Source of the DNA: Cupriavidus sp. EM10
GTDB taxonomy: Bacteria > Pseudomonadota > Gammaproteobacteria > Burkholderiales > Burkholderiaceae
Direction: 5' to 3'
Length of the DNA: 64,000 nt
Assembly: GCF_018729255.1 (NCBI RefSeq)
Contig: NZ_CP076060.1
Coordinates: 2,480,001-2,544,000 of the forward strand
A program made the translations under genes and the position numbers. Positions 47,317-56,474 of this stretch are shown here, piece by piece. Position 1 is the first letter of the stretch. Each line of letters opens with the position of its first letter. The notes below the pieces were generated by a model. The model had not been told where the DNA came from, ran no database searches, and was given only the letters and a program-made list of their open reading frames with translations.

Positions 47317-48192
47317 TCAGGCCACCTTGTGTTCCTTGAGCCAGGCCACGCAGCGCTGCCAGCCGTCCTTGGCCGCGGCTTCCACGTAGCTGGCGCGGTA
47401 GTCGGCGTGGAACGCGTGGCCCGCCTCGGGGTAGACCACAAAGGTCGAAGCCCTGGCGTTCGGGTTCGACGACTCGGCCAGTGCGGCCTTCATCTGGGCC
47501 ACATGCTCCTGCGTGATACCGGTGTCCTTGCCGCCGTAGAGCCCCAGCACCGGGGCGTGCAGGTCGCCCACGATATCGACCGGATTCTTCGGCTTCAGCG
47601 CGTTCGGCTGGCCCACCAGCTGGCCGTACCACGCCACCGCAGCCTTCACGCGCTTGCTGTGCGCCGTGTAGAGCCACGTGATGCGCCCACCCCAGCAGAA
47701 GCCGGTGATCGCCACGCGGTTCAGGTCGCCGCCATTGGCGCCGGCCCACGCCACGCAGGCATCGAGATCGCCCATGACCTGCGCGTCTGGCACCTTCTGG
47801 ATGATATTGGCCTGCAGTTCCTGGATCGTGCCGTAGCTGCTGGGGTCGCCCTGGCGCGCGAACAGCTCGGGTGCGATGGCCAGGTAGCCCAGTTTGGCGA
47901 AACGGCGACAGACATCCGCAATATGCTCGTGCACGCCGAAGATTTCGCTGATGACCAGCACGACGGGCAGATTCTTCTTCCCTTCGGGCTGCGCGCGATA
48001 GACCGGCATGTTGAAGCCGTTCGACGGCACGGTGACCTCACCGGCGGTCAGGCCATTGAAATCGGTCTTGATGGTTTGCGCCGTCACCGGCAGCACGGCG
48101 GCCGCGAAGGCCGAGCCCAGCGCGGTCTTGACGAAACTGCGGCGGTCAAACGACTGGCCGGGTACGAGGCTTTCGACTTCGGGCTTCAGCAT
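47317..48192 (-). CDS. Dienelactone hydrolase-family protein, Tat-exported
   Basis: 291 aa. A twin-arginine signal (DRRSFVKTALGSAFAAAV) suggests periplasmic export, unusual for classical cytoplasmic dienelactone hydrolases. The alpha/beta-hydrolase triad is seen as the nucleophile Cys in ITGFCWGGR, an Asp in LYGGKDTGI and a His in PEAGHAFHADY. It hydrolyses lactones or esters; the substrate is unknown. The start ATG at 48192 (MLKPEVESLVPG) is preferred over an upstream Met because it keeps the Tat motif near the N-terminus. Confidence 0.88.
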   Translation of the reverse strand: MLKPEVESLVPGQSFDRRSFVKTALGSAFAAAVLPVTAQTIKTDFNGLTAGEVTVPSNGFNMPVYRAQPEGKKNLPVVLVISEIFGVHEHIADVCRRFAKLGYLAIAPELFARQGDPSSYGTIQELQANIIQKVPDAQVMGDLDACVAWAGANGGDLNRVAITGFCWGGRITWLYTAHSKRVKAAVAWYGQLVGQPNALKPKNPVDIVGDLHAPVLGLYGGKDTGITQEHVAQMKAALAESSNPNARASTFVVYPEAGHAFHADYRASYVEAAAKDGWQRCVAWLKEHKVA

Positions 48193-48322
48193 GCGGGTCT
48201 CCTTGGCATCGGTGGCGCCGCGCGCCATGGGATATGTGATGCAAGCGCGGCGCCGTCGATTCTAAGCAAACATGGCCGCCAGCGCACGACAACGCATGCG
48301 CTGGCGGCCATCGGCCACCCGG

Positions 48323-49731
48323 TCAGTGCAGCTTCACGCGCGGGCTGGTCTTGCTGCGCAGCCAGTGCGTCACCGTGTCGAGCCCCATGCCGATGGCGCC
48401 ATGCAGCGCCAGCACGTGCATCCGGTACAGCGATGTGTACATGAAGCGCGCCAGCAGGCCCTCGATGAACATCGACCCGCCGATCAGGCCGCCCATCAGG
48501 CTGCCCACCGCGCTGAAGTGCCCCAGCGACACCAGCGAACCGAAATCCTTGAAGCCGAAGGTCGGCAGCGGCTTGCCATCCAGCCGGGCACGCAGCGCGT
48601 CGTACAGGAACGTGGCCTGCTGGTGCGCGGCCTGCGCGCGCGGCGGCACCGTGGTCTGCTTCTCGGGCCACGGCGCGGCGGCGCAGTCGCCGAAGGCAAA
48701 GACATCCGGATCGGTCTCGGTCTGCAGCGTCGGGCCCACTACCAGCTGCCCCATCTTGCTGACCGGCAGGCCCAGCGTGCGCAGCACGCCCGGCGCCGTG
48801 ATGCCGGCCGCCCACACGGTCAGGTCGGCATCGATGCGCTTGCCGCTGGCCGTCAGCACGGCGTCGCCGGTCACCTCGGTCACGCGCTCGGACGTGAACA
48901 CGTCGACGTCCAGCTTGCGCAGCAGCTTGGTGGTCTCGGCCGACACACGCTCCGACAGCGCCGGCAGGATGCGCGGGCCGGCTTCGATCACATGGATGCG
49001 CACATCGCGGCGCGGGTCCAGCTGGTGCAGCCCGTACGCGTTCAGCACATGCGCGGTGTTGCGCAGTTCGGCCGACAGCTCCACGCCGGTGGCGCCCGCG
49101 CCGATGATCGCCACGTCCACCTGCGGCCGGCCGTCCGGACCGATGCGCCCCTTGCCGTTCTGGGCGCGCACGCAGGCCGCGATCAGCTTGCGCCGGAAGC
49201 GTTCGGCCTGGTCCACGGTATCGAGCGCGATGGCGTGCTCGGCGGCGCCCGGCACGTTGAAGAAGTGCGTGACGCAGCCGATGGCCAGCACCAGCGTGTC
49301 GTACGGCAGCTCGCGCGCGGGCAGCAGTTCGGTGCCGTCCAGGTCCATGCACGGCGCCACGTTGACCACCTTGCGGACCCGGTCGATGCCGGTCAGCTCG
49401 CCCTGCTGGAAGTCGAAATGGTGCCAGCGCGCCTGCGCGGCGTATTCAAGCTGGTGGGTATTCGGATCCATGCTGCCGGCAGCCACTTCGTGCAGCAGCG
49501 GCTTCCAGATGTGCGTGGGCATGCGGTCGACCAGCGTCACCTGCGCGCGTCGCGACTTGCCAAGCTTGTCGCCGAGTCGCGTAACGAGTTCAAGTCCGCC
49601 GGCGCCGCCGCCGACCACGATGATCCGGTGGGGACGTTCGAAGGACGCGGCACCACGCTGGGTTGCGTGCCGCCTGCGGGAGTATCGATAGGAGTGGGGG
49701 CGCTTTCCTCTCTGCCTTGTGCGTTGCTCAT
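48323..49731 (-). CDS. ndh: Type II NADH dehydrogenase (NDH-2), one-base frameshift
   Basis: A single-subunit, non-proton-pumping NADH:quinone oxidoreductase on the inner membrane. The main frame starts at VGGGAGGLELVTRLGDKLG (FAD site) and includes the NADH-binding DVAIIGAGATGVELSAELRN, DVFAFGDCAAAP and an amphipathic C-terminus. The start ATG at 49731 (MSNAQGREESAPTP) is in another frame, which breaks at SNVP. Adding one G to the GGGG run at 49630-49633 joins NVPHRIIVVGGGAGGLELV and gives 469 residues. Palindromes upstream may be regulatory. Confidence 0.9.
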
Positions 49732-50067
49732 GGTCTACCCGATGTTTTCAATTTGAAAACCGGTGCAGGCCCCTGCGGCGTCTTTCTGTTGTGGTCTCGC
49801 ACCGCGAGGCCGATGTTCTGTGTACTGCAGTACTGACATAAACGGCTGGTTTGCTGCCAGTGTGCTGCAGAGCAGCACGGCTGGCAAGGGCCATCCAGTC
49901 GATTCAGACAGTACTTCTTTGCATACATCGGCATCGCGCGGGAGACAGCGGCAACGCGGCAATCTGTGCCCCGCCGGGGCACGTCCCACTGTGCTGGCGG
50001 CGCCCCCTGAAAGTGCCCCGGGGGGCGCCGCCTGATGCGCTTTCAAGCGCGCTGGCCAGTGCGCTGG
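49732..50067. other. 336-bp region upstream of ndh with three inverted repeats
   Basis: Between ndh and polA, both on the minus strand. It holds GTTTTCAA-T-TTGAAAAC (49744-49760), the perfect palindrome GTACTGCAGTAC (49822-49833), and GTGCTGC-AGA-GCAGCAC (49862-49878). The first is 13 bases from the ndh start. No gene was seen. Confidence 0.65.
49744..49760. promoter_or_regulatory. Possible operator just upstream of ndh
   Basis: A perfect 8-bp inverted repeat, GTTTTCAA / TTGAAAAC, with a one-base centre, AT-rich against a GC-rich background, immediately in front of the ndh start codon. The protein that binds it is unknown. Confidence 0.45.
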
Positions 50068-52875
50068 CTAGTGCGCTTCTTCCCAGTTCGCGCCGCTGCC
50101 CACCTCGGCCACCAGCGGTACGTTCAGTGTCGCCACCGAGCACATCAGCTCGGGCAGCTTCGTCTTCACCAGGTCGAATTCGGCCTGCGGAACTTCCAGC
50201 ACCAGTTCATCGTGCACCTGCATGATCTGGCGCGATCCCAGCCTGTCGGTCTCCAGCCAGTCCTGCACGGCGATCATCGACAGCTTGATCAGGTCCGCGG
50301 CCGTGCCCTGCATCGGCGCGTTGATGGCGGCGCGTTCCGCGGCCTGGCGGCGCGGGCCGTTGCCGCCGCGGATGTCGGGCAGCCACAGCCGGCGGCCGAA
50401 CACGGTTTCCACGTAGCCCTGCTCGCGCGCCTTCTGGCGCGTTTCCTCCATGTAGTTGGCCACGCCCGGATAGCGCATGAAATAGCGGTCGATATAGTGC
50501 TTGGCCGCCTCGCGCTCGATGCCCAGGTTGCTGGCCAGGCCGAACGCGCTCATGCCGTAGATCAGGCCGAAGTTGATGACCTTGGCGTAGCGGCGCTGCT
50601 CGCTGGTGACGGCCTCGCGCTCCACGGCAAAGATCTCGGCGGCCGTGGCGCGGTGGATATCCTCGCCGTTGGCAAACGCGCGCAGCAGGTTATCGTCGCC
50701 CGAGATATGCGCCATGATGCGCAGCTCGATCTGCGAATAGTCGGCCGATACGATCACATTGCCCGGCCCGGCGATAAACGCCTCGCGGATGCGGCGGCCT
50801 TCCTCGGTGCGCACCGGGATGTTCTGCAGGTTCGGATCGGTCGACGCCAGCCGGCCCGTCACCGCCGTGGCCTGGCCGTAGCTGGTGTGCACGCGGCCGG
50901 TCTTCGGGTTGACCATCCTGGGCAGCTTGTCGGTGTAGGTAGACTTGAGCTTGGACAGCGCCCGGTAGTCCAGCAGCAGCTTGGGCAGCGGGTAGTCCTC
51001 GGCCAGCTTCTGCAGCACCTCTTCGTCGGTCGACGGCGCGCCGCTGGCGGTCTTCTTCACCACCGGCAGCTGCATCTGGTTGAACAGGATCTCGCCGATC
51101 TGCTTCGGCGAGCCCAGGTTGAACGGCTGGCCGGCGGCCTCGTGCGCGGCTTGCTCGGCCTCCAGCATGCGCTGGCCCAGCGAGGCGCTCTGCGCGGCCA
51201 GCTTGTCGGCATCGATCAGCACGCCGTTGCGCTCGATCTTCTGCAGCACCACCGAAACCGGGATCTCGATGCCTTCGTAGACGTACTTCAGGCCCTCGGC
51301 CCGCTCCAGTTGCGGCAGCATCTTGCGATGCAGGCGCAGCGTCACGTCGGCGTCCTCGGCCGCGTACTCCGTGGCACGCTGCAGGTCGATCTGGTCGAAA
51401 CCGATCTGGCTGGCGCCCTTGCCGCACACCTCTTCATAGGTGATCGTCTTCAGGCTCAGCAGGCGCTCGGCCAGGCTGTCCATGCCATGGTTGCGGTACG
51501 ACGCCAGCACGTAGCTTTCCAGCATCGTGTCGTGCGCGATGCCGCGCAGCGTGATGCCGTGGTTCATGAAGACGTGCGCGTCGTACTTCAGGTGCTGGCC
51601 CAGCTTCAGCCGCGACGGGTCTTCCAGCCACGCGCGCAGCTTGTCCAGCACGAACTCGCGCGGCAGCTGGCCGTGGTTCTCCACGCCGGCCACGTCGGGG
51701 CCGCGATGGGCCACGGGGATGTAGGCCGCCTCGCCCGGCTCCACCGACACAGAGACGCCCACCAGTTCGGCCAGCATCGGATCGAGCGACGTGGTTTCCG
51801 TATCGATCGCCACCAGCGGCGCGTCGACAACCTTCTGCAGCCAGGCTTCCAGCGCTTCTTCGGTGGTGACAGTCTCGTAGCGGATTTCGGCCGGCGCCAG
51901 GTCCTCGGCGGGCTGGTCGTCGGCGGCGGTCGGTGCCGCATCGAACAGACCGCCCTGCGCCGGCTGCGGCGCGGCGCGGGCTGCGGCGGCGCGCGCATTC
52001 GGCAGCGATTCGCCGGTGGCTTCGCGCAGCCACGTCTTGAAGCCATAGCGCTGGAAGAACGCGACCAGCTTGTCCTTGTCCTCGCCCAGGTCGTGCAGCG
52101 CGTGGAAGTCGGCCACGGCGTCGCTGAGATCGCAGTCGGTCTTGACCGTGACCAGTTCGCGGGCGCGCGGCAGCCAGTCCAGCGTATTGCGCAGGTTCTC
52201 GCCCACCACGCCCTTGATGCCATCGGCACCGGCCATGATGTTGTCGAGCGTGCCGTATTCGGTCAGCCATTTGACCGCCGTCTTCGGGCCCACCTTCGGC
52301 ACCCCGGGCACGTTGTCCACGGCATCGCCGATCAGCGACAGATAGTCGACGATGCGCTCGGGCGGCACGCCGAACTTGGTCTGCACGCCGGGCGGGTCCA
52401 GGACTTCGCCGCTCATCGTGTTGACCAGCGTGACGCTGTCGTTGACCAGCTGCGCCAGATCCTTGTCGCCCGTGGATACCACTGTACGCACGCCCTGCTG
52501 CGTGGCCTGGCAGGCCAGCGTGCCGATCACGTCGTCGGCTTCCACGCCTTCGACGACCACGATCGGCCAGCCCAGCGCGCGCACGGCCTCGTGGATCGGC
52601 TCGATCTGGCGGGCCAGGTCCTCGGGCATCGACGGGCGATGCTCCTTGTATGCGGGGTACATATCATCCCGGAACGTCTTGCCCTTGGCGTCGAATACGC
52701 AGGCGATATACTGTGCCGGGTAATCGTTGCGCAGCTTGCGCAACATGTTGATCATGCCGTAGATTGCCCCTGTGGGCAGACCTTCGCCATTCCTCAGGTC
52801 CGGCAGCGCGTGATACGCGCGATACAGATAGCTCGACCCATCGACGAGCAAGAGTGTTTTTGGACTATCCGACAT
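50068..52875 (-). CDS. polA: DNA polymerase I
   Basis: 935 aa with all three domains. The 5'-nuclease (about 1-290) has LLLVDGSSYLYRAYHALP and VEADDVIGTLA. The 3'-5' proofreading exonuclease (about 330-520) has the metal-binding VAIDTETTSLDPM. The polymerase (about 540-935) has motif A VSADYSQIELRIMAH, motif B RRYAKVINFGLIYGMSAFGL and motif C MQVHDELVLEV. It acts in gap filling, repair and Okazaki-fragment maturation. The start may be the ATG at 52875 (MSDSPKTL) or 52881. The stop lies inside a 12-base direct repeat. Confidence 0.96.
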   Translation of the reverse strand: MSDSPKTLLLVDGSSYLYRAYHALPDLRNGEGLPTGAIYGMINMLRKLRNDYPAQYIACVFDAKGKTFRDDMYPAYKEHRPSMPEDLARQIEPIHEAVRALGWPIVVVEGVEADDVIGTLACQATQQGVRTVVSTGDKDLAQLVNDSVTLVNTMSGEVLDPPGVQTKFGVPPERIVDYLSLIGDAVDNVPGVPKVGPKTAVKWLTEYGTLDNIMAGADGIKGVVGENLRNTLDWLPRARELVTVKTDCDLSDAVADFHALHDLGEDKDKLVAFFQRYGFKTWLREATGESLPNARAAAARAAPQPAQGGLFDAAPTAADDQPAEDLAPAEIRYETVTTEEALEAWLQKVVDAPLVAIDTETTSLDPMLAELVGVSVSVEPGEAAYIPVAHRGPDVAGVENHGQLPREFVLDKLRAWLEDPSRLKLGQHLKYDAHVFMNHGITLRGIAHDTMLESYVLASYRNHGMDSLAERLLSLKTITYEEVCGKGASQIGFDQIDLQRATEYAAEDADVTLRLHRKMLPQLERAEGLKYVYEGIEIPVSVVLQKIERNGVLIDADKLAAQSASLGQRMLEAEQAAHEAAGQPFNLGSPKQIGEILFNQMQLPVVKKTASGAPSTDEEVLQKLAEDYPLPKLLLDYRALSKLKSTYTDKLPRMVNPKTGRVHTSYGQATAVTGRLASTDPNLQNIPVRTEEGRRIREAFIAGPGNVIVSADYSQIELRIMAHISGDDNLLRAFANGEDIHRATAAEIFAVEREAVTSEQRRYAKVINFGLIYGMSAFGLASNLGIEREAAKHYIDRYFMRYPGVANYMEETRQKAREQGYVETVFGRRLWLPDIRGGNGPRRQAAERAAINAPMQGTAADLIKLSMIAVQDWLETDRLGSRQIMQVHDELVLEVPQAEFDLVKTKLPELMCSVATLNVPLVAEVGSGANWEEAH

Positions 52876-52968
52876 TCCCATGGACTCTAAATTGACTGGT
52901 GCCCCATTGGCGGCGCGGACTCAGCGCCCCTCGCCGACACGGACGTTTCCGACATTTCCGGCAACACG

Positions 52969-53826
52969 GTGAATCCGCCGCCCGGCAAGGCTTCGGCCCA
53001 TGCCGCGGCCATCGCCGCCAAGGCCGATGCCGCGGCTGCCGGCAAGAACCCCGAAGAACAGGAAGCTGCCGCGCGTGCGGCGGCAGCGCGTGCAAATCCG
53101 CGCAAGATGATTCCAAGCCTGCGTGCGCTGGCCGACGAAGACCGCGCGACGGCCAAGAAGGCTCGCGCCTCGTGGCAAATGTTCACGATTATGGCAGAGT
53201 TCATCGAGGCCACCGAGTACCTCTCGGAGATCCGCCCGGCCGTCTCGATCTACGGCAGCGCGCGCCTGCGCGAGGACTCGCCGTACTACCAGAAGACCAT
53301 CGAAATCGCCCGGCTGTTCTCGGACGCGGGCTTCGCCGTGATCTCCGGCGGCGGCCCCGGCATCATGGAGGCGGCCAACAAGGGCGCGCACGCCGGCAAG
53401 TCGGCCAGCGTGGGCCTGAACATCGAGCTGCCGCACGAACAGCAGGGCAATCCGTACCAGGACATCGCCATGCGCTTCCGCCATTTCTTCACGCGCAAGG
53501 TCACCTTCGTGAAGAATTCGGACGCCTTCATCGTCATGCCGGGCGGCTTCGGCACGCTGGACGAGCTGGCCGAGGTGCTGACGCTGGTGCAGACCGGCAA
53601 GTCGCGCTCGGTACCGGTGGTGATGTACGGCAGCCGGTTCTGGAAGGGCCTGCTGGACTGGTTCCGGTTCACGCTGCTACCGATGGGCCTGATCGCGGAG
53701 CACGACCTGGACCTGATGAAGATCGTCGACGAACCGCAGGAAGTGCTGGAGGCCGTGTACGAGTACTACGAGAAGCGCGGCGGCGACAATCCGATCCCGC
53801 CCAAGGAAGAAATGTTCTATCTGTAA
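52969..53826 (+). CDS. LOG family protein (TIGR00730-type nucleotide 5'-monophosphate phosphoribohydrolase)
   Basis: 285 aa from a GTG at 52969. It has a Rossmann-like lysine-decarboxylase-type fold with IYGSARLREDSPYY, SGGGPGIMEAANKGA and the catalytic PGGFGTLDELAEVLTL. The family cleaves cytokinin riboside or purine monophosphates; here the likely role is nucleotide salvage. The first 50 residues are Ala-rich and poorly conserved. An ATG at 52880 (MDSKLTGAP) could be the true start if one C is added to the CCCC run at 52902-52905, but it would sit only four bases from the divergent polA start. Confidence 0.85.
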   Translation: MNPPPGKASAHAAAIAAKADAAAAGKNPEEQEAAARAAAARANPRKMIPSLRALADEDRATAKKARASWQMFTIMAEFIEATEYLSEIRPAVSIYGSARLREDSPYYQKTIEIARLFSDAGFAVISGGGPGIMEAANKGAHAGKSASVGLNIELPHEQQGNPYQDIAMRFRHFFTRKVTFVKNSDAFIVMPGGFGTLDELAEVLTLVQTGKSRSVPVVMYGSRFWKGLLDWFRFTLLPMGLIAEHDLDLMKIVDEPQEVLEAVYEYYEKRGGDNPIPPKEEMFYL

Positions 53827-54018
53827 GGCATTACGCGCCACTTCCGCCCGCCGGCCGCCTACGCGCGGCAGGTGGACGCAAGGCCACGAGAGCGGCCCGG
53901 AAACGACAGGAATTGCTAGAATGGAAGCCTGTCCACCTGCCACATCCGGCGCCGCCGGATGCGTGCAGGGAAAATCCGCGTCGTGGGGCCCATCTGCCCG
54001 CGCGCACAGGAGCCTCAG

Positions 54019-54432
54019 ATGACTTCCCCTTCGCAACCGGGTGCCAGGCTGGCCGATCTGCAAGCCGCCATCGGCCGCCACGGCTATCTGCTCGCGCTTG
54101 CCGCCGCCGTCGTGGCGCTGACTGCCACCCAGGCAGCCATGGCGCAGGAAAACAGCAACGCGCTGACGCAGCAGGAACTCAATAAAATCAACAACCAGCC
54201 GATTGCCCCGGCCGCCAAGAGCCAGTTGAACCAGCCGCGCGAGCCGAGCTTCCAGTTGCGCGAACGCGACGGCACCCAGGTGACCGAATACCGCGACAAG
54301 GGCCGCTCCACCGAAATCCAGGTGCAGTCCGGTTTTGGCACGAAATACGAGATGAGCAAGCCGGAAGACAGCTCGCCCCGGATTCGCGACCACGACGTGA
54401 ACCGCGTACCTTCCGTCAACCTGAAGTTCTGA
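54019..54432 (+). CDS. DUF2782-like exported protein
   Basis: 137 aa. After a hydrophilic start comes a hydrophobic signal or anchor ([20 protein letters not shown], about 28-47), then a small domain with [20 protein letters not shown], which matches the DUF2782 pattern, and a C-terminus [11 protein letters not shown]. The function is unknown. CAGGAG before the ATG at 54019 sets the start. The gene lies between the polA/LOG locus and thrB, a conserved neighbourhood in Burkholderiales. Confidence 0.8.
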   Translation: MTSPSQPGARLADLQAAIGRHGYLLALAAAVVALTATQAAMAQENSNALTQQELNKINNQPIAPAAKSQLNQPREPSFQLRERDGTQVTEYRDKGRSTEIQVQSGFGTKYEMSKPEDSSPRIRDHDVNRVPSVNLKF

Positions 54433-54628
54433 GCCCCGGTTCCGACCCGTTCTGAGGATCGATCCACCAGACCTGATAGGCTTGCACCTTTCTCACCCAC
54501 GATCCGCGCCGGTGCCACTTGCCCGGCGAGGGTCGCGCCGGCCCTCCGGCAGCAATGCCGCGGCGGCGGAACGTGGCAACCTTGCGGTTGCGGTCCGCCG
54601 TCCCCCTGTTTCGTACCAATTTGAAAGT

Positions 54629-55612
54629 ATGGCCGTATTTACCACGGTCTCGCAGGACGAGATCGCCCGCTGGCTGCATGACTACGACCTTGGCGAAGTG
54701 CGCGCGCTGCGCGGCATTGCCTCGGGCATCGAGAACAGCAATTTCTTTCTGACCATGGAGCAGGATGGCGTCACGCGCGAGTACGTGCTGACCATCTTCG
54801 AGCGGCTGCGTTTCGACCAGCTGCCCTACTACCTGCACCTGATGGATCATCTGGCCCGCCACGGCATCAGTGTGCCGGCCCCGATGCCGGCGCGCGACGG
54901 CGAGATCCTGCGCGAGCTGAAGGGCAAGCCGGCCACCATCGTCACCCGCCTGCCGGGCGCGTCGCAACTGGCCCCGGCGGCCGGCCACTGCGCGGAAGTC
55001 GGCGCGATGCTGGCCCGCATGCACGTGGCTGGCCAGGACTATCCGCGCCAGCAGCCCAACCTGCGCAGCCTGGCCTGGTGGCAGCAGACCGCGCCCGAGA
55101 TCACGCCGTTCCTGGACGCCGACCAGCGCCAGCTGCTGACCAACGAGATCGCCCACCAGACCGCCTTCTTCGGCAGTGCCGACTACGCGGCGCTGCAGGG
55201 CGGTCCGTGCCATTGCGACCTGTTCCGCGACAACGTGCTGTTCGATTCGGTCGACGGCCAGCATCGCCTGGGCGGCTTCTTCGATTTCTACTTCGCCGGC
55301 AACGACAAGTGGCTGTTCGACCTGGCCGTGACCGTCAACGACTGGTGTATCGACCTGGCGACCGGCGTGCTCGATGCCGCCCGTGCCCAGGCCATGCTGC
55401 GTGCCTACCATGCGGTGCGCCCCCTGACCGAGGTGGAGGCCGCGCACTGGCAGGACATGCTGCGCGCCGGCGCGCTGCGTTTCTGGGTGTCGCGCCTGTG
55501 GGATTTCTACCTGCCGCGCGAGGCCGACATGCTCCAGCCTCACGATCCGACCCACTTCGAACGCATCCTGCGCCGTCGCATCGACGACGGGGCGACGCTC
55601 CCCTGGATCTGA
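54629..55612 (+). CDS. thrB: Homoserine kinase (ThrB, APH-like type)
   Basis: Phosphorylates homoserine in threonine synthesis. 327 aa of the aminoglycoside-phosphotransferase-like type found in pseudomonads and Burkholderiales, not the GHMP type of E. coli. Landmarks are [17 protein letters not shown] near the N-terminus, the catalytic [11 protein letters not shown] around residue 195, and [20 protein letters not shown], the metal-binding segment. The ATG at 54629 starts [16 protein letters not shown]. The next gene follows after six bases. Confidence 0.93.
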   Translation: MAVFTTVSQDEIARWLHDYDLGEVRALRGIASGIENSNFFLTMEQDGVTREYVLTIFERLRFDQLPYYLHLMDHLARHGISVPAPMPARDGEILRELKGKPATIVTRLPGASQLAPAAGHCAEVGAMLARMHVAGQDYPRQQPNLRSLAWWQQTAPEITPFLDADQRQLLTNEIAHQTAFFGSADYAALQGGPCHCDLFRDNVLFDSVDGQHRLGGFFDFYFAGNDKWLFDLAVTVNDWCIDLATGVLDAARAQAMLRAYHAVRPLTEVEAAHWQDMLRAGALRFWVSRLWDFYLPREADMLQPHDPTHFERILRRRIDDGATLPWI

Positions 55613-55618
55613 TTCGCC

Positions 55619-56419
55619 ATGCAACTACTGGAAGTTTCCGCCAAGGAAGGCTATGTCTGGCTGCGCCAGGGAATCTGGCTGTTTCGCAAGAACCCGCTGG
55701 CGTTCCTGATGCTGCTGTTCATCTACCTGATTGCCGCCCAGCTGGCGATCTTCGTGCCGCTGTTCGGCATCATCGCCCTGCTGGTCGTGACGCCCGGCCT
55801 GTATGTGGGCGTGATGACCGCTTGCCGCGAGGTCATCCAGAACAAGCGCGTGCTGCCCACCATCCTGCTGTCCGGATTCCGGACCAACGGCAAGCAGGCC
55901 ACGCGCCACCTGCTGGTGCTGGGCGCCATCTATGCGGTGCTGGTGTTCTCGCTGAGCCTGATTGCGACGGCGGTGGTCGATATCGGCGCGGTGGCGCCCA
56001 TCGTCCTGCGGGGCGAGGAGCCGTCGGCCGATGCCATCCGCCAGCTCTACTTTGCGCTGATGATTGGCGCGGTGCTGTACACGCCCGTGGCGATGATGTT
56101 CTGGTTCGCGCCGCTGCTGGCCGCCTGGCACCAGGTGCCGCCGGTCAAGGCGCTGTTCTTCAGCTGGACGGCCTGCTGGCGCAACCGCGGCGCGTTCTTC
56201 ACGTACGCGGTGATGTTCGCGGTGCTGCTGGTGGCGGTGCCGCTGGTGCTGGAAACGGTCTTCGCGGCGCTCGGTGCGCAGGCAGTGCTGTCGTTCCTGG
56301 TGACGCCGTACTCGCTGCTGATGCTGGCGATCCTGTACTGCTCGTTCTACGCCACCTATCGCGGCTGCTTCAATATCGTGCCGCCGGGCGAGACGACGGA
56401 AAGCGCCCCGCAGGCCTGA
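55619..56419 (+). CDS. BPSS1780-family membrane protein
   Basis: A 266-aa inner-membrane protein with about six hydrophobic segments, beginning MQLLEVSAKEGYVWLRQGIW, a segment typical of the BPSS1780 family found in Burkholderiales. Conserved features include FWFAPLLAAWHQVPPVKALF in the middle. The function is unknown. It begins six bases after thrB and is probably co-transcribed with it. Confidence 0.88.
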   Translation: MQLLEVSAKEGYVWLRQGIWLFRKNPLAFLMLLFIYLIAAQLAIFVPLFGIIALLVVTPGLYVGVMTACREVIQNKRVLPTILLSGFRTNGKQATRHLLVLGAIYAVLVFSLSLIATAVVDIGAVAPIVLRGEEPSADAIRQLYFALMIGAVLYTPVAMMFWFAPLLAAWHQVPPVKALFFSWTACWRNRGAFFTYAVMFAVLLVAVPLVLETVFAALGAQAVLSFLVTPYSLLMLAILYCSFYATYRGCFNIVPPGETTESAPQA

Positions 56420-56433
56420 TTCTTCGGTTTTAC

Positions 56434-56461
56434 TTCCCTCTCCCACTAATGGGAGGGGGAA
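56434..56461. repeat. Diverged REP-like palindrome / bidirectional terminator
   Basis: TTCCCTCTCCCA / TGGGAGGGGGAA with loop CTAA and one G-T wobble. It is a variant of the CTCTCCC/GGGAGAG family and again lies between convergent genes (BPSS1780 and uvrD). Confidence 0.78.
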
Positions 56462-56474
56462 GAACTCACCTTCT

